This document shows, piece by piece, positions 46,719-55,593 of a DNA stretch of 64,000 nucleotides. A model generated the notes under the pieces. It searched no databases and was not told the DNA's origin. It was given only the letters and a program-made list of their open reading frames with translations. This DNA is from Microbacterium natoriense (GTDB lineage: Bacteria > Actinomycetota > Actinomycetes > Actinomycetales > Microbacteriaceae): positions 2,170,001 to 2,234,000 of the forward strand of contig NZ_JAUSXV010000001.1 in NCBI RefSeq assembly GCF_030816295.1. The letters run 5' to 3'. Made by a program: the position numbers and the translations under genes. Each line of letters starts with the position of its first letter. Within the stretch, counting starts at the first letter, position 1.

Positions 46719-47728
46719 CCTGCGAATCCGATCTGATCCTCGCAGTCGACGGCGGCGGCTCCAAGACCGACGTCGTACTGCTTGACACCGACGGCGCCGT
46801 GCTCGCGTGGGAGCGCGGGCACGGTTCGAGCCCGCAACTCGAGGGACTCGACGAGTCGGTGCGCATCATCGACGCGCTCGTCGACCTCGTGCTCGACGGT
46901 CGCGACACTCGGCGCCTGGCGCATGTCGGGCTCTACCTCTCCGGCCTCGACCTGCCCGATGAGATCGACGCGTTCCGTAGTGCGATCGAGCATCTGCCCT
47001 GGGCTCGAGGGCCGCACGTCGCCGAGAACGACCTGCACGCCTTGCTCAGGGCGGGCACCGACGCGGCGGACGCGGTCGCCGTCATCTGCGGCACCGGCAT
47101 GAACGCGATCGGCGTCCGCAGCGACGGCGCCGTCGTGCGGTTCCCCGCCCTCGGCCCGCTCTCCGGCGACTGGGGCGGAGGGAGCGAACTGGGCGACGCC
47201 GTCGTCTGGCATTCCGCACGGGCGGAAGACGGCCGAGGCCCGTCGACGAGTCTGCACGCGATGCTTCTCGACGCGGTCGGTGCTCCCAGCGTCAGCGCGC
47301 TCATCGAAGATGTGCACCTGGGACGGCGCGACGACGGTTTCGCGCGGCTCGCCCCGCTCATCTTCGACGCGGCGCTGGCAGGCGATGCGGTGGCACGCGG
47401 TGTCGTGCAGCGACAGGGCGACGAGGTCGTCTCGTACGTCGCGGCCTGCATCGCACGTCTGGGATTGCAGGACCAGGACGTGCCCGTCGTGTTCGGCGGC
47501 GGGGTCGCACGGGGCAGGGATCCGCTGCTGCTCGAGAGCATCGCAATCGGACTCGCAGAGCGGGCGCCGCGTGCGAACCTGGAGATCGTCGACGCTCCGC
47601 CCGTGCTCGGTGCTGCTCTGCTCGCACTCGGCGACGGGGGAGCGGATGCGGCCGCGCTCGCGCGCGCGGCGGCTTCTCTGAGCACGGATGAGCGGTTCTC
47701 TCAGCGGCTGACGGCATCCGTGCGCTGA
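46715..47728 (+). CDS. BadF/BadG/BcrA/BcrD-type sugar kinase
   Basis: 337 aa. ASKHA fold: phosphate-1 'LAVDGGGSKTDVVLLDTDG' near residues 8-26, 'AVICGTGMNAIGVRSDG' near 125-141, 'SGDWGGGSELGDAVVW' near 150-165, and 'PVVFGGGVARGRDPLLL' near 260-276. N-acetylglucosamine and glucosamine kinases belong to this family; the acyl-CoA-reductase activators share the fold but not the context. GTG 46715 overlaps the GH4 stop (GTGA). Probable role: ATP-dependent phosphorylation of the imported disaccharide or of the released sugar. Terminator follows. Confidence 0.88.
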   Translation: MTCESDLILAVDGGGSKTDVVLLDTDGAVLAWERGHGSSPQLEGLDESVRIIDALVDLVLDGRDTRRLAHVGLYLSGLDLPDEIDAFRSAIEHLPWARGPHVAENDLHALLRAGTDAADAVAVICGTGMNAIGVRSDGAVVRFPALGPLSGDWGGGSELGDAVVWHSARAEDGRGPSTSLHAMLLDAVGAPSVSALIEDVHLGRRDDGFARLAPLIFDAALAGDAVARGVVQRQGDEVVSYVAACIARLGLQDQDVPVVFGGGVARGRDPLLLESIAIGLAERAPRANLEIVDAPPVLGAALLALGDGGADAAALARAAASLSTDERFSQRLTASVR

Positions 47729-47741
47729 CCTGGAGCGCAAG

Positions 47742-47778
47742 AAAGGGCGCCTCGACCTTCCCGGTCGAGGCGCCCTTT
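47742..47778. terminator. Bidirectional terminator between the sugar operon and kgd
   Basis: Sixteen-base perfect arms AAAGGGCGCCTCGACC/GGTCGAGGCGCCCTTT with loop TTCCC. The AAA/TTT ends give a short U run in both directions. Confidence 0.8.
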
Positions 47779-47792
47779 CGTGTACGTGCGGG

Positions 47793-50700
47793 TCAGCCGA
47801 GGGTGAGCGCTTCGCGCAGCAGTGCCGCCTGCTGTGCAGCGTGCACCTTCGAAGAGCCGGTGGCGGGCGAGGCCGACGCGGGCCGCGAGACGGGGCGGAA
47901 GGTGCGGTCGCCGGGAACATCGGCGAATGCGAGGGCGAGGAACGGCCAGGCCCCCTGATTCTCGGGCTCCTCCTGAACCCACACCAGCTCGGCGTTCGGG
48001 TACGAGTCGGTGATGGCCTTCAGCTCGTCGATCGGCGTCGGATACAGCTGCTCCAGGCGCACCAGCGCGATCTCGGGGTTCGGGTTCTTCTCGAGTTCCG
48101 CGCGCAGATCCCAGTGCACCTTGCCGGAGTGCACGAGCACGCGCTTGACGGCGGAGCGGTCGAGACCGCGGTCGTCGTCGAGCACCGGCTCGAATCGACC
48201 GCGGGTGAACGCCTCCACCGGGCTCGTCGCACCGCGCAGGCGCAGCATGGCCTTGGGCGTGAACACGATCAGCGGCTTGCGGGGCCGGGCGTAGGCCTGA
48301 CGACGCAGCAGGTGGAAGTGCGATGCCGGAGTGGACGGACGTGCGACGATCATGTTCTCCTGCGCGCACAGCTGCAGGAAGCGCTCGATGCGGGCCGACG
48401 AGTGGTCGGGTCCCTGGCCCTCGTATCCGTGGGGAAGCAGCAGCGTCACGCTGGACTGCTGGCCCCACTTCTGCTCGGCCGCCGAGATGTACTCGTCGAT
48501 GACCGACTGGGCGCCGTTGACGAAGTCGCCGAACTGCGCCTCCCACAGCACCAGCGCCTCAGGCGCCTCCACCGAGTACCCGTACTCGAAGCCGAGCGCG
48601 GCGTACTCGCTGAGCAGCGAGTCGTAGACGAAGAAGCGGCCCTGCGAATCCGACAGGTTCGACAGCGGCAGCCACTCCTGACCGTTCGCACGGTCGTGCA
48701 GCGTCGCGTGGCGCTGCACGAAGGTGCCGCGGCGCGAGTCCTGACCGGCGAGACGCACGGTGGTGCCTTCGACGAGCAGCGAGCCGAAGGCGAGGAGCTC
48801 GCCGAAACCCCAGTCGATCCCGCCGTTGCGGCTCATGTCGAGACGCTTGTCGAGCAGCTGCTGGATCTTCGGGTGCACAGTGAAGCCCCCGGGCTTGTTC
48901 ACGAACGCGTCGCCGATGAGCTGGATCACCTCGTTCGGAACGCCGGTGATCTCGGGGGCGCCCACCTGCTCGTCGACCGGCAGCAGATCGGGAGCGATCG
49001 GAGTCGCACCCGTCTCGGCCGCGTGCGTCTCGGCGAATGCGATCTCGAGGCGGTTCTGGAAGTCGGCCTTGGCCTGGTCGTACTCCTCCTCGGTGATGTC
49101 GCCGCGGCCGACGAGCGACTCGGTGTAGAGCTTGCGCACCGAGCGCTTCGCCTGGATCAGGTCGGTCATCAGCGGCTGGGTCATCGAGGGGTCGTCGCCC
49201 TCGTTGTGACCGCGGCGGCGATAGCACACCAGGTCGATCACGACGTCTCGATGGAAGCGCTCGCGGTATTCGAACGCCAGCTGAGCGACATGGATGACGG
49301 CTTCGGGGTCGTCGCCGTTCACGTGGAAGACGGGGGCCTGGATCGTCTTGGCGACGTCGGTGGAGTACACCGAGGTGCGACCGTCGTTCGGCGTGGTGGT
49401 GAAGCCGACCTGGTTGTTCACGACCACGTGGATCGTGCCGCCCGTGCGGTAGCCGCGCAACTGCGACATCTGCAGAGTCTCGACGACGACGCCTTGGCCC
49501 GCGAAGGCCGCATCGCCGTGGACGAGGATGGGCAACCAGGTGAACGTGCCGATCGGCTTGCGGTCCTGCTTGGCACGCACGATGCCCTCGAGGACGCCGT
49601 CGACGGTCTCGAGGTGCGAGGGGTTCGCTGCGAGGTAGACGGGCAGTTCGGCGCCGTCCTCGGCGACGAAGGTGCCCTCGGTGCCGAGGTGGTACTTCAC
49701 GTCACCGGAACCGCGCTGGTTGCCCGGAGTCTGGTGACCCTCGAACTCCTGGAACACCTGGCCGTAGGTCTTGCCGGCGATGTTGGTGAGGACGTTCAGG
49801 CGTCCGCGGTGGGCCATGCCGATCGCGGCGCCCTCGAGGCCCGCGTTCGCGGCGCCCTGGAGGATCTCGTCGAGCAGCGGGACGAGGGATTCTCCGCCCT
49901 CGAGCGAGAAGCGCTTCTGCCCGACGAACTTCGTCTGCAGGAAGGTCTCGAACGCCTCGGCCTCGTTGAGCTTGCGGAGGACCCTCAGCTGCTCGTCGTG
50001 GCCGGGCTTCTGGTACTTGACCTCGACCTTCTCCTGGAACCACCGGCGCTGCTCGGGGTCCTGGATGTGCATGTACTCGATGCCGAGGGTGCGGCAGTAG
50101 GAGTCGCGCAGCACGCCGAGGATGTCGCGGAGCTTCGCGATGCGCTTGCCGCCGAAGCCTCCGGTGACGAACTCGCGATCGAGATCCCAGAAAGTGAGGC
50201 CGTGATTCTCGATCTCGAGGTCGGGGTGCGAGCGCTGCACGTACTCGAGCGGGTCGATGTCGGCCATCAGGTGCCCGCGCACGCGGAACGAGTTGATGAG
50301 CTCCTGCACCCGGGACTGCTTGTCGACGCGCTCGGCGAGGTCGACCGCGATGTCCGGGTTCCAGTGGATCGGAGCGTAGGGGATGCGCAGAGCGGCGAAG
50401 ATGTCCTCGTAGAAGCCGCGCTGTCCGATGAGCAGCTCGTGCACCTTCTTCAGGAACTCGCCCGATCCGGCACCCTGGATCACGCGGTGGTCGTAGGTGC
50501 TGGTGAGCGTGATCGTCTTGCCGATCGCGAGCTCGTTCAGCGTCTTCTCGCTCGCGCCCTGGAACTCGGCCGGGTACTCGAGCGCGCCGGCGCCGATGAT
50601 GCAGCCCTGACCCTTCATCAGACGGGGAACGGAGTGCACCGTGCCGATGCCGCCTGGATTGGTGAGCGACACCGTCGTGCCCTGGAAGTCCGCCGCGGTC

Positions 50701-51470
50701 AGCTTGTTGCCGCGGGCACGGGTGACGAGGTCCTCGTAGGCGATGAGGTACTCGTTGAACGTCATGGTGTCGGCGCGCTTGATGCTGGGAACCATGAGGG
50801 CGCGGGTTCCGTCGGGCTTCGGCAGATCGATCGCGATGCCGAGGTTGACGTGCGCCGGGGCGACGACCGACGGCTTGCCGTCTACTTCGGCGTAGAACAC
50901 ATTCTGGCTGCGGAACTCGTCGAGAGTGCGGATCAGCGCCCAGCCGATGAGGTGCGTGAAGCTGATCTTGCCGCCACGGGTCCGGGCCATGTGGTTGTTG
51001 ATGACGATGCGGTTGTCGATCATCAGCTTCGCGGGCACCGTGCGAACGCTGGTCGCGGTCGGAACGGTGAGCGACTCGTCCATGTTCGCCGCGAGGGTCT
51101 TGGGCAGGCCGCGCAGCGGGGTGACCTTGTCCTCGTCGACGGGGGCGGCGACGGAGCTGGCTTCCTTCACCGCCGGCTTGGGAGCCTGGGCGGGGATCGG
51201 AGCGGATGCGGCCGGCTTGGCGGTCGTGCGGGCGACGGGCTGGGCGCCGATGACCGGGATCGGGGCGGTCACGGGGTGAGCGGTCTCGGTGGGAGCGGCC
51301 TGACGAGCGGAGGATCCGGCCGTGTCGGCCTCGTACTTCTCCAGAACCGGCCACCACTCCTTGTCGACGGAGTCGCGGTTCGTCTTGAACTGCTCGTAGA
51401 GCTCTTCCACGAGCCAGGAATTGGCTCCGAACCCCCCGTCGCCCCCGCCGCCGGTCACCTGGTTCGACAC
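47793..51470 (-). CDS. kgd: Multifunctional 2-oxoglutarate metabolism enzyme (E2-E1 fusion)
   Basis: About 1225 aa. After a Gly-rich N-terminus and a 40-residue helical segment ('NSWLVEELYEQFKTNRDSVD') comes a Pro/Ala linker. A succinyltransferase (E2-like) domain occupies about 100-360, with the catalytic 'STYDHRVIQGAGSGEFLKKV'. The thiamine-diphosphate E1 domain (about 400-1220) has 'GMAHRGRLNVLTNIAGKTYG', 'GDVKYHLGTEG', 'GDAAFAGQGVVVETLQMSQL' and 'RRRGHNEGDDPSMTQPLM'. This is the actinobacterial KGD/OdhA, acting in the TCA cycle as decarboxylase, dehydrogenase subunit or carboligase. GTG 51470 starts the conserved 'SNQVTGGGGDGG'; GAGGG lies about ten bases upstream. Divergent from guaB1. 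Confidence 0.95.
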   Translation of the reverse strand: MSNQVTGGGGDGGFGANSWLVEELYEQFKTNRDSVDKEWWPVLEKYEADTAGSSARQAAPTETAHPVTAPIPVIGAQPVARTTAKPAASAPIPAQAPKPAVKEASSVAAPVDEDKVTPLRGLPKTLAANMDESLTVPTATSVRTVPAKLMIDNRIVINNHMARTRGGKISFTHLIGWALIRTLDEFRSQNVFYAEVDGKPSVVAPAHVNLGIAIDLPKPDGTRALMVPSIKRADTMTFNEYLIAYEDLVTRARGNKLTAADFQGTTVSLTNPGGIGTVHSVPRLMKGQGCIIGAGALEYPAEFQGASEKTLNELAIGKTITLTSTYDHRVIQGAGSGEFLKKVHELLIGQRGFYEDIFAALRIPYAPIHWNPDIAVDLAERVDKQSRVQELINSFRVRGHLMADIDPLEYVQRSHPDLEIENHGLTFWDLDREFVTGGFGGKRIAKLRDILGVLRDSYCRTLGIEYMHIQDPEQRRWFQEKVEVKYQKPGHDEQLRVLRKLNEAEAFETFLQTKFVGQKRFSLEGGESLVPLLDEILQGAANAGLEGAAIGMAHRGRLNVLTNIAGKTYGQVFQEFEGHQTPGNQRGSGDVKYHLGTEGTFVAEDGAELPVYLAANPSHLETVDGVLEGIVRAKQDRKPIGTFTWLPILVHGDAAFAGQGVVVETLQMSQLRGYRTGGTIHVVVNNQVGFTTTPNDGRTSVYSTDVAKTIQAPVFHVNGDDPEAVIHVAQLAFEYRERFHRDVVIDLVCYRRRGHNEGDDPSMTQPLMTDLIQAKRSVRKLYTESLVGRGDITEEEYDQAKADFQNRLEIAFAETHAAETGATPIAPDLLPVDEQVGAPEITGVPNEVIQLIGDAFVNKPGGFTVHPKIQQLLDKRLDMSRNGGIDWGFGELLAFGSLLVEGTTVRLAGQDSRRGTFVQRHATLHDRANGQEWLPLSNLSDSQGRFFVYDSLLSEYAALGFEYGYSVEAPEALVLWEAQFGDFVNGAQSVIDEYISAAEQKWGQQSSVTLLLPHGYEGQGPDHSSARIERFLQLCAQENMIVARPSTPASHFHLLRRQAYARPRKPLIVFTPKAMLRLRGATSPVEAFTRGRFEPVLDDDRGLDRSAVKRVLVHSGKVHWDLRAELEKNPNPEIALVRLEQLYPTPIDELKAITDSYPNAELVWVQEEPENQGAWPFLALAFADVPGDRTFRPVSRPASASPATGSSKVHAAQQAALLREALTLG

Positions 51471-51557
51471 GCTCGATCGCCCTCTTTCATCGCTGAATCT
51501 CACATGTGCTCGCGCAGGCGCAGGATGCGCTCGGGTCTGCACACTCTCGACCATCAA

Positions 51558-51563
51558 GCCTAA
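51558..51563 (-). promoter_or_regulatory. -10 element TAGGCT of kgd
   Basis: Reverse-strand TAGGCT predicts a start near 51551 and a leader of about 80 bases before GTG 51470. Confidence 0.4.
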
Positions 51564-51618
51564 CGTGTTTCCATCGCCGATTCGTCGCGACGGCGCGCCA
51601 CGCGGCGGCATATCTCGC

Positions 51619-51624
51619 TACCGT
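51619..51624 (+). promoter_or_regulatory. -10 element TACCGT of guaB1
   Basis: TACCGT, six bases (GGAGAC), ATG 51631; leaderless-type spacing. Confidence 0.5.
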
Positions 51625-51630
51625 GGAGAC

Positions 51631-53085
51631 ATGGAGTTCGCAGGCAAGCAGCCCACCGTCGATCTGACCTATTCGGACGTCTTCCTGGTGCCACGCCGAT
51701 CGGGTGTCACGAGCCGCCTGCAGGTCGATCTGACCCCGCACGACGGCACGCCGGCGACGCTGCCGCTGGTGGCCTCCAACATGAACTCCGTCACCGGTCC
51801 TCGGATCGCCGCCGTGCTGGCCCGTCGCGGTGGGCTCGGCGTGCTGCCTCAGGACATGCCTCTGCAGGATCTCGACGCGGCGATCCGTGACGTGAAGTCG
51901 CAACCCGTGCTGTGGGACACGCCCATCGTTCTGCCTCCTTCGGCGTCCGTGGCGGATGCTCTCCGGCTGCTTCCGGCGACGGCAGGGCACGGCATCGTGG
52001 TGGCGACGGGCGACGCCCCGTACGACGTCGCGGCGATCCTCGGCATCCTTCCGGCCACCAGGCTCGCCACTGCGCTGCTCGATGCGCAGCTCGGCGACCT
52101 CGTGCACGCGGGCACCCCGGCGCTGGACGCGGACGACATCGGTTCGGAGCGCCACGCCTTCGACGTGATCACCGAGGCGGGCGTCGAGATGGTCTCGGTC
52201 GTTCACCACGGCCATCTCGTCGGAACGCTCAGCGCACGCAGCGCCCTGCGCTCCACGCTGTACGGTCCGGCTCTCGACGCCGACGGCCGCCTCGCCGTCG
52301 CGGCGGCGATCGGCATCAACGGCGACGTCGCGTCGAAGGCTAAGGCCCTCGCAGGTGCCGGCGTCGACGTGCTCGTCCTCGACACGGCCCACGGCCATCA
52401 GGAAGGGATGCTGCGTGCGCTGTCCGAGGTGTCCGCTCTGGGCCTGGGGCTTCCGATCGTCGCCGGCAACATCGTCACGGCCGAGGGCGTGCGCGACCTG
52501 GTCGAGGCGGGGGCATCGATCCTGAAGGTCGGCGTGGGCCCGGGGGCCATGTGCACGACCCGCATGATGACGGCGGTCGGCCGCCCGCAGTTCTCGGCGG
52601 TCCTCGAGACCGCAGAGGCTGCTCGCGAACTCGGCGCCCACGTCTGGGCCGACGGAGGAGTGCGCTATCCGCGGGACGTGGCCCTGGCGCTCGCCGCGGG
52701 AGCGGCATCCGTCATGATCGGGTCGTGGTTCGCCGGCACCATCGAGGCCCCGGGCGAACTGCAGCGCGACACCGACGGCCGCCTCTACAAGGAATCGTGG
52801 GGGATGGCCTCGACGAAGGCGGTGCAGGCGCGCTTCGGCCGCCTCGACGCGTACGAGCGCGCCCGCAAGGAGCTGTTCGCCGAAGGCATCTCCTCGTCGA
52901 AGATCTACCTCGACCCGTTGCGCCCCGGGGTGGAGGACCTGCTCGACATGATCACCTCAGGCGTCCGCTCGTCCTTCACCTACGCCGGCGCCTCGTCGGT
53001 GCCCGAGTTCCATGAGCGCGCGCACGTGGGTCTCCAGTCCGCGGCCGGATACGAAGAGGGCAAGGCCCTGCCGGTGAGCTGGTAG
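51631..53085 (+). CDS. guaB1: GuaB1 family IMP dehydrogenase-related protein (GMP reductase)
   Basis: 484 aa. TIM barrel with two CBS-like repeats inserted near residues 95-215. The catalytic loop is 'KVGVGPGAMCTTRMMTAVGR' with Cys308; 'VLDTAHGHQEGML' and 'VAGNIVTAEGVRDLVEAGAS' are substrate-site elements. The GuaB1 group differs from GuaB2 (true IMP dehydrogenase), and in mycobacteria acts as a GMP reductase converting GMP to IMP with NADPH; this assignment is by family. ATG 51631 lies six bases after TACCGT. Ends 53 bases before the leader ORF of the CNNM genes. Confidence 0.92.
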   Translation: MEFAGKQPTVDLTYSDVFLVPRRSGVTSRLQVDLTPHDGTPATLPLVASNMNSVTGPRIAAVLARRGGLGVLPQDMPLQDLDAAIRDVKSQPVLWDTPIVLPPSASVADALRLLPATAGHGIVVATGDAPYDVAAILGILPATRLATALLDAQLGDLVHAGTPALDADDIGSERHAFDVITEAGVEMVSVVHHGHLVGTLSARSALRSTLYGPALDADGRLAVAAAIGINGDVASKAKALAGAGVDVLVLDTAHGHQEGMLRALSEVSALGLGLPIVAGNIVTAEGVRDLVEAGASILKVGVGPGAMCTTRMMTAVGRPQFSAVLETAEAARELGAHVWADGGVRYPRDVALALAAGAASVMIGSWFAGTIEAPGELQRDTDGRLYKESWGMASTKAVQARFGRLDAYERARKELFAEGISSSKIYLDPLRPGVEDLLDMITSGVRSSFTYAGASSVPEFHERAHVGLQSAAGYEEGKALPVSW

Positions 53086-53122
53086 GAGCCCCGGCATCCG
53101 CCCCTCACACAGCCGGATTCGG

Positions 53123-53128
53123 TACAAT
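53123..53128 (+). promoter_or_regulatory. -10 element TACAAT of the CNNM/CorC operon
   Basis: Near-consensus TACAAT. Expected start near 53135, four bases before the ATG of the leader ORF and about 72 bases before the transporter ATG. Confidence 0.6.
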
Positions 53129-53138
53129 CGTGACCACC

Positions 53139-53207
53139 ATGGACGACCCTCCCAGTTGCAGTAGATCGCCCCATCGCCCGCCTCTCGATAGCGAGAGGAG
53201 ACTCTGA
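53139..53207 (+). CDS. Putative leader peptide upstream of the CNNM/CorC genes
   Basis: 22-codon ORF starting MDDPPSC and ending SERRL; the TGA at 53205-53207 overlaps the transporter ATG at 53207 (TGATG). It lies almost at the predicted 5' end of the transcript. Acidic residues and prolines straight after the initiator (DDPP) resemble MgtL of Salmonella (MEPDP...), where such a nascent chain destabilises the ribosome at low magnesium. Later prolines at 11, 14 and 15. Codons 15-17 form one arm of a hairpin that pairs with the ribosome binding site of the transporter. Existence as a translated peptide is inferred. Confidence 0.5.
   Translation: MDDPPSCSRSPHRPPLDSERRL
53181..53198 (+). promoter_or_regulatory. 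Hairpin sequestering the ribosome binding site of the CNNM/CorC gene
   Basis: CCTCTCG (53181-53187) and CGAGAGG (53192-53198) form seven perfect pairs around a four-base ATAG loop. The right arm includes most of the AGAGGAG ribosome binding site (53194-53200) of the gene at 53207, and the left arm is inside the leader ORF. Confidence 0.6.
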
Positions 53208-54517
53208 TGGATTACATCCTTCTGGGCGTGGGGCTTCTGCTCACGATCGGGACCGGCCTGTTCGTCGCGAGCGAGTTCGCTCTGGTCAATCTCGATCGTG
53301 CCGATCTCGAAGCTCGCCGAGCACGCGGCGAAACGAGGCTGTCGCTCACGATCGGCGCACTCCGGCACACATCCACGCACCTCTCGGCTGCACAGCTCGG
53401 CATCACGCTGACGACTCTCCTCACCGGTTACACGATGGAGCCGGCACTGTCGAATCTCCTGCGGCCGACTCTCACGGCCTGGAACATCCCCGAAGCGGCC
53501 ATCGCTCCCATAGCGACCATCGTCGCGATGGTCGTCGCGACAGCGCTGTCGATGATCCTGGGCGAACTCGTCCCGAAGAACTTTGCGCTGGCGCTGCCGC
53601 TCGCGACGGCGAAGCTCGTCATCCCGTTCCAGGTCGCGTTCACGACCGTGTTCAAGCCGGCTGTGATCGTGCTGAACGGCAGCGCCAACGGCGTCTTGCG
53701 CGGGATGGGCATCGAGCCCAAGGAAGAGCTCTCGGGTGCGCGCACCGCTGAGGAGCTCTCCTCTCTCGTGCGTCGTTCGGCGAGCGCCGGTGTGCTCGAG
53801 GAGGACACCGCCACCCTGCTCGATCGCACTCTGACCTTCGCCCGTCTCACAGCCGCCGACGTGATGACTCCTCGCCCGAGCATGCATGCGATCGCTGCGG
53901 GGGATTCCGCGGACGACGTCATCCAGCTCGCCCGCCGCACGGGGCACAGCCGCTTCCCGGTGTACGACGACGACCTCGACGACATCACCGGCGTCGTGCA
54001 CCTGAAGGCGGCGATCTCCGTGCCGCGTGACCGCCGGGCCGAGGTGCCGGTCGGCGCCCTGGCCACCGAGCCGCTGCGCGTGCCCGAGACGGTGCACGTC
54101 GACGGACTCATCTCCGAACTGCGCGCCCGCGGCTATCAGCTCGCCGTGGTGGTCGACGAGTACGGCGGCACGGCGGGACTGGTCACACTCGAAGACCTCG
54201 TCGAAGAGATCGTCGGCGAGGTCTCGGACGAGCACGATCGCACCAGGGCCGGAGTGATCGTGGGCCGAGACGGCGTCACGTTCCCCGGCGAGCTGCGCCC
54301 GGACGAGCTGCGCAGCCGCGCCGGCGTCGACGTGCCCGAGGGCGACGTGTACGACACCGTCGCCGGCTACGTCATGAGCGTGCTCGAGCGCGTTCCTGTC
54401 GTGGGCGACGAGGTCCCCCTCGATTCCGGGCTCCTGCAGGTCGTGCGGATGGACGGCCGTCGTATCGACCGCATCCGCTACGTCCCGAGCGCGGACACCG
54501 AGGGGGTGGAGCGATGA
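53207..54517 (+). CDS. CNNM/CorC family (HlyC/CorC, MpfA-like) membrane transporter, first copy
   Basis: 436 aa. The N-terminal CNNM (DUF21) membrane domain (about 1-190) has helices 'ILLGVGLLLTIGTGLFVASEFALV' (split over residues 3-26) and 'SMILGELVPKNFALALPLA', the family's signature after helix 3. Two CBS domains follow (about 215-330; 'VMTPRPSMHAIAAG', 'VVDEYGGTAGLVTLEDLVEE'), then a CorC_HlyC domain. Members export or regulate magnesium/cobalt (S. aureus MpfA). AGAGGAG seven bases before ATG 53207 lies in a hairpin, and the ATG overlaps the leader ORF stop. Coupled to the second copy by ATGA. Confidence 0.93.
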   Translation: MDYILLGVGLLLTIGTGLFVASEFALVNLDRADLEARRARGETRLSLTIGALRHTSTHLSAAQLGITLTTLLTGYTMEPALSNLLRPTLTAWNIPEAAIAPIATIVAMVVATALSMILGELVPKNFALALPLATAKLVIPFQVAFTTVFKPAVIVLNGSANGVLRGMGIEPKEELSGARTAEELSSLVRRSASAGVLEEDTATLLDRTLTFARLTAADVMTPRPSMHAIAAGDSADDVIQLARRTGHSRFPVYDDDLDDITGVVHLKAAISVPRDRRAEVPVGALATEPLRVPETVHVDGLISELRARGYQLAVVVDEYGGTAGLVTLEDLVEEIVGEVSDEHDRTRAGVIVGRDGVTFPGELRPDELRSRAGVDVPEGDVYDTVAGYVMSVLERVPVVGDEVPLDSGLLQVVRMDGRRIDRIRYVPSADTEGVER

Positions 54518-55575
54518 GCGACTGGGCAGGAATCGTCTGGCTCGTCGTGCTGCTGCTCGGCAACGCCTTCTTCGTCGGCGCAGAGTTCGCCGTCATCTCC
54601 GCGCGCCGCTCGCAGATCGAGCCCCGTGCCGAGATGGGCTCACGTCCGGCCAAGACCGCGCTCTTCGCGATGGAGCATGCGACGCTCATGCTCGCGACCT
54701 CGCAGCTGGGCATCACGATCTGCTCGCTGCTGATCCTGAATGTGTCGGAGCCTGCGATCCACCACCTGCTTGCGGCGCCCATGCACGCCTTCGGATGGGC
54801 GGATGCCGCGGTCGACGCGGTGTCCTTCGCGATCACGCTTCTCATCGTGTCGTTCCTGCACGTCGTGTTCGGCGAGATGGTGCCCAAGAACCTCGCCTTC
54901 TCGGTTCCCGATCGCGCCGTGCTGCTGCTCGCCCCGCCGCTGGTGTGGGTGTCGAAGGTCTTCATGCCCGTCATCTGGGTGCTGAACGCCTCGGCGAACG
55001 GCGTGCTGCGTCTCTTCCGCGTCGAACCGAAGAACGAGGCAGCGTCGACGTTCACGCTCGAGGAGGTGGCCACGATCGTCGATCAGTCCCGCCGCGAGGG
55101 CATTCTCGCCGACACGGCGGGTGCGGTGGCTGCGGCCGTGGAGTTCACGGACAAGAAGGCCCGCGACATCGCAGTGCCGCTGAGTCAGCTCGTGACGCTT
55201 CCGCCGTCGACGACGCCGGATGACATCGAGAAGGCCGTCGCGCGCTACGGGTTCTCGCGATACGTGATCGTCGACGAGACGAGCGCGCCGATCGGCTACG
55301 TGCACCTCAAGGACATCCTGCGCGCCTCGGACGGTCCGAACGCCGCCGCGAAGCTCGCCGAACCCGTGCCGGCCAAGCGCATCCACCACATGGTGCCGGT
55401 GCAGGAGGACACGGATCTCGAGGACGCGCTCGCCCTCATGCGCCGTGCAGGTCGCCACCTCGCGAAGGTGCGCGACGCTCACGGCGAGACCATCGCGGTG
55501 CTCTTCCTCGAGGACATCCTGGAAGAGCTGGTCGGCGAGGTCCGCGACGCGACCCGTCGGGTGCGCGGTCACTGA
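54514..55575 (+). CDS. CNNM/CorC family membrane transporter, second copy
   Basis: 353 aa. CNNM domain (about 1-190) with 'VFGEMVPKNLAFSVPDRAVL', the counterpart of the first copy's motif, and 'EGILADTAGAVAAAVEFTDK'. Two CBS domains (about 205-335; 'VIVDETSAPIGYVHLKDIL', 'GETIAVLFLEDILEELVGEV') follow. The C-terminal CorC_HlyC domain of the first copy is missing, making this a shorter form. The ATGA overlap and shared layout indicate a heteromeric or sequentially duplicated pair; this pairing is common in actinobacteria. Ends 18 bases before the convergent old yellow enzyme gene. Confidence 0.93.
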   Translation: MSDWAGIVWLVVLLLGNAFFVGAEFAVISARRSQIEPRAEMGSRPAKTALFAMEHATLMLATSQLGITICSLLILNVSEPAIHHLLAAPMHAFGWADAAVDAVSFAITLLIVSFLHVVFGEMVPKNLAFSVPDRAVLLLAPPLVWVSKVFMPVIWVLNASANGVLRLFRVEPKNEAASTFTLEEVATIVDQSRREGILADTAGAVAAAVEFTDKKARDIAVPLSQLVTLPPSTTPDDIEKAVARYGFSRYVIVDETSAPIGYVHLKDILRASDGPNAAAKLAEPVPAKRIHHMVPVQEDTDLEDALALMRRAGRHLAKVRDAHGETIAVLFLEDILEELVGEVRDATRRVRGH

Positions 55576-55593
55576 CCGCGCACCCGAACCGGG

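Noticed and set aside
47841-51563. 1240-codon open frame antisense to kgd
   Set aside because: Arises from GC-rich third-position bias. Translation is His/Arg/Val-rich low complexity with no family features, while kgd is unmistakable.
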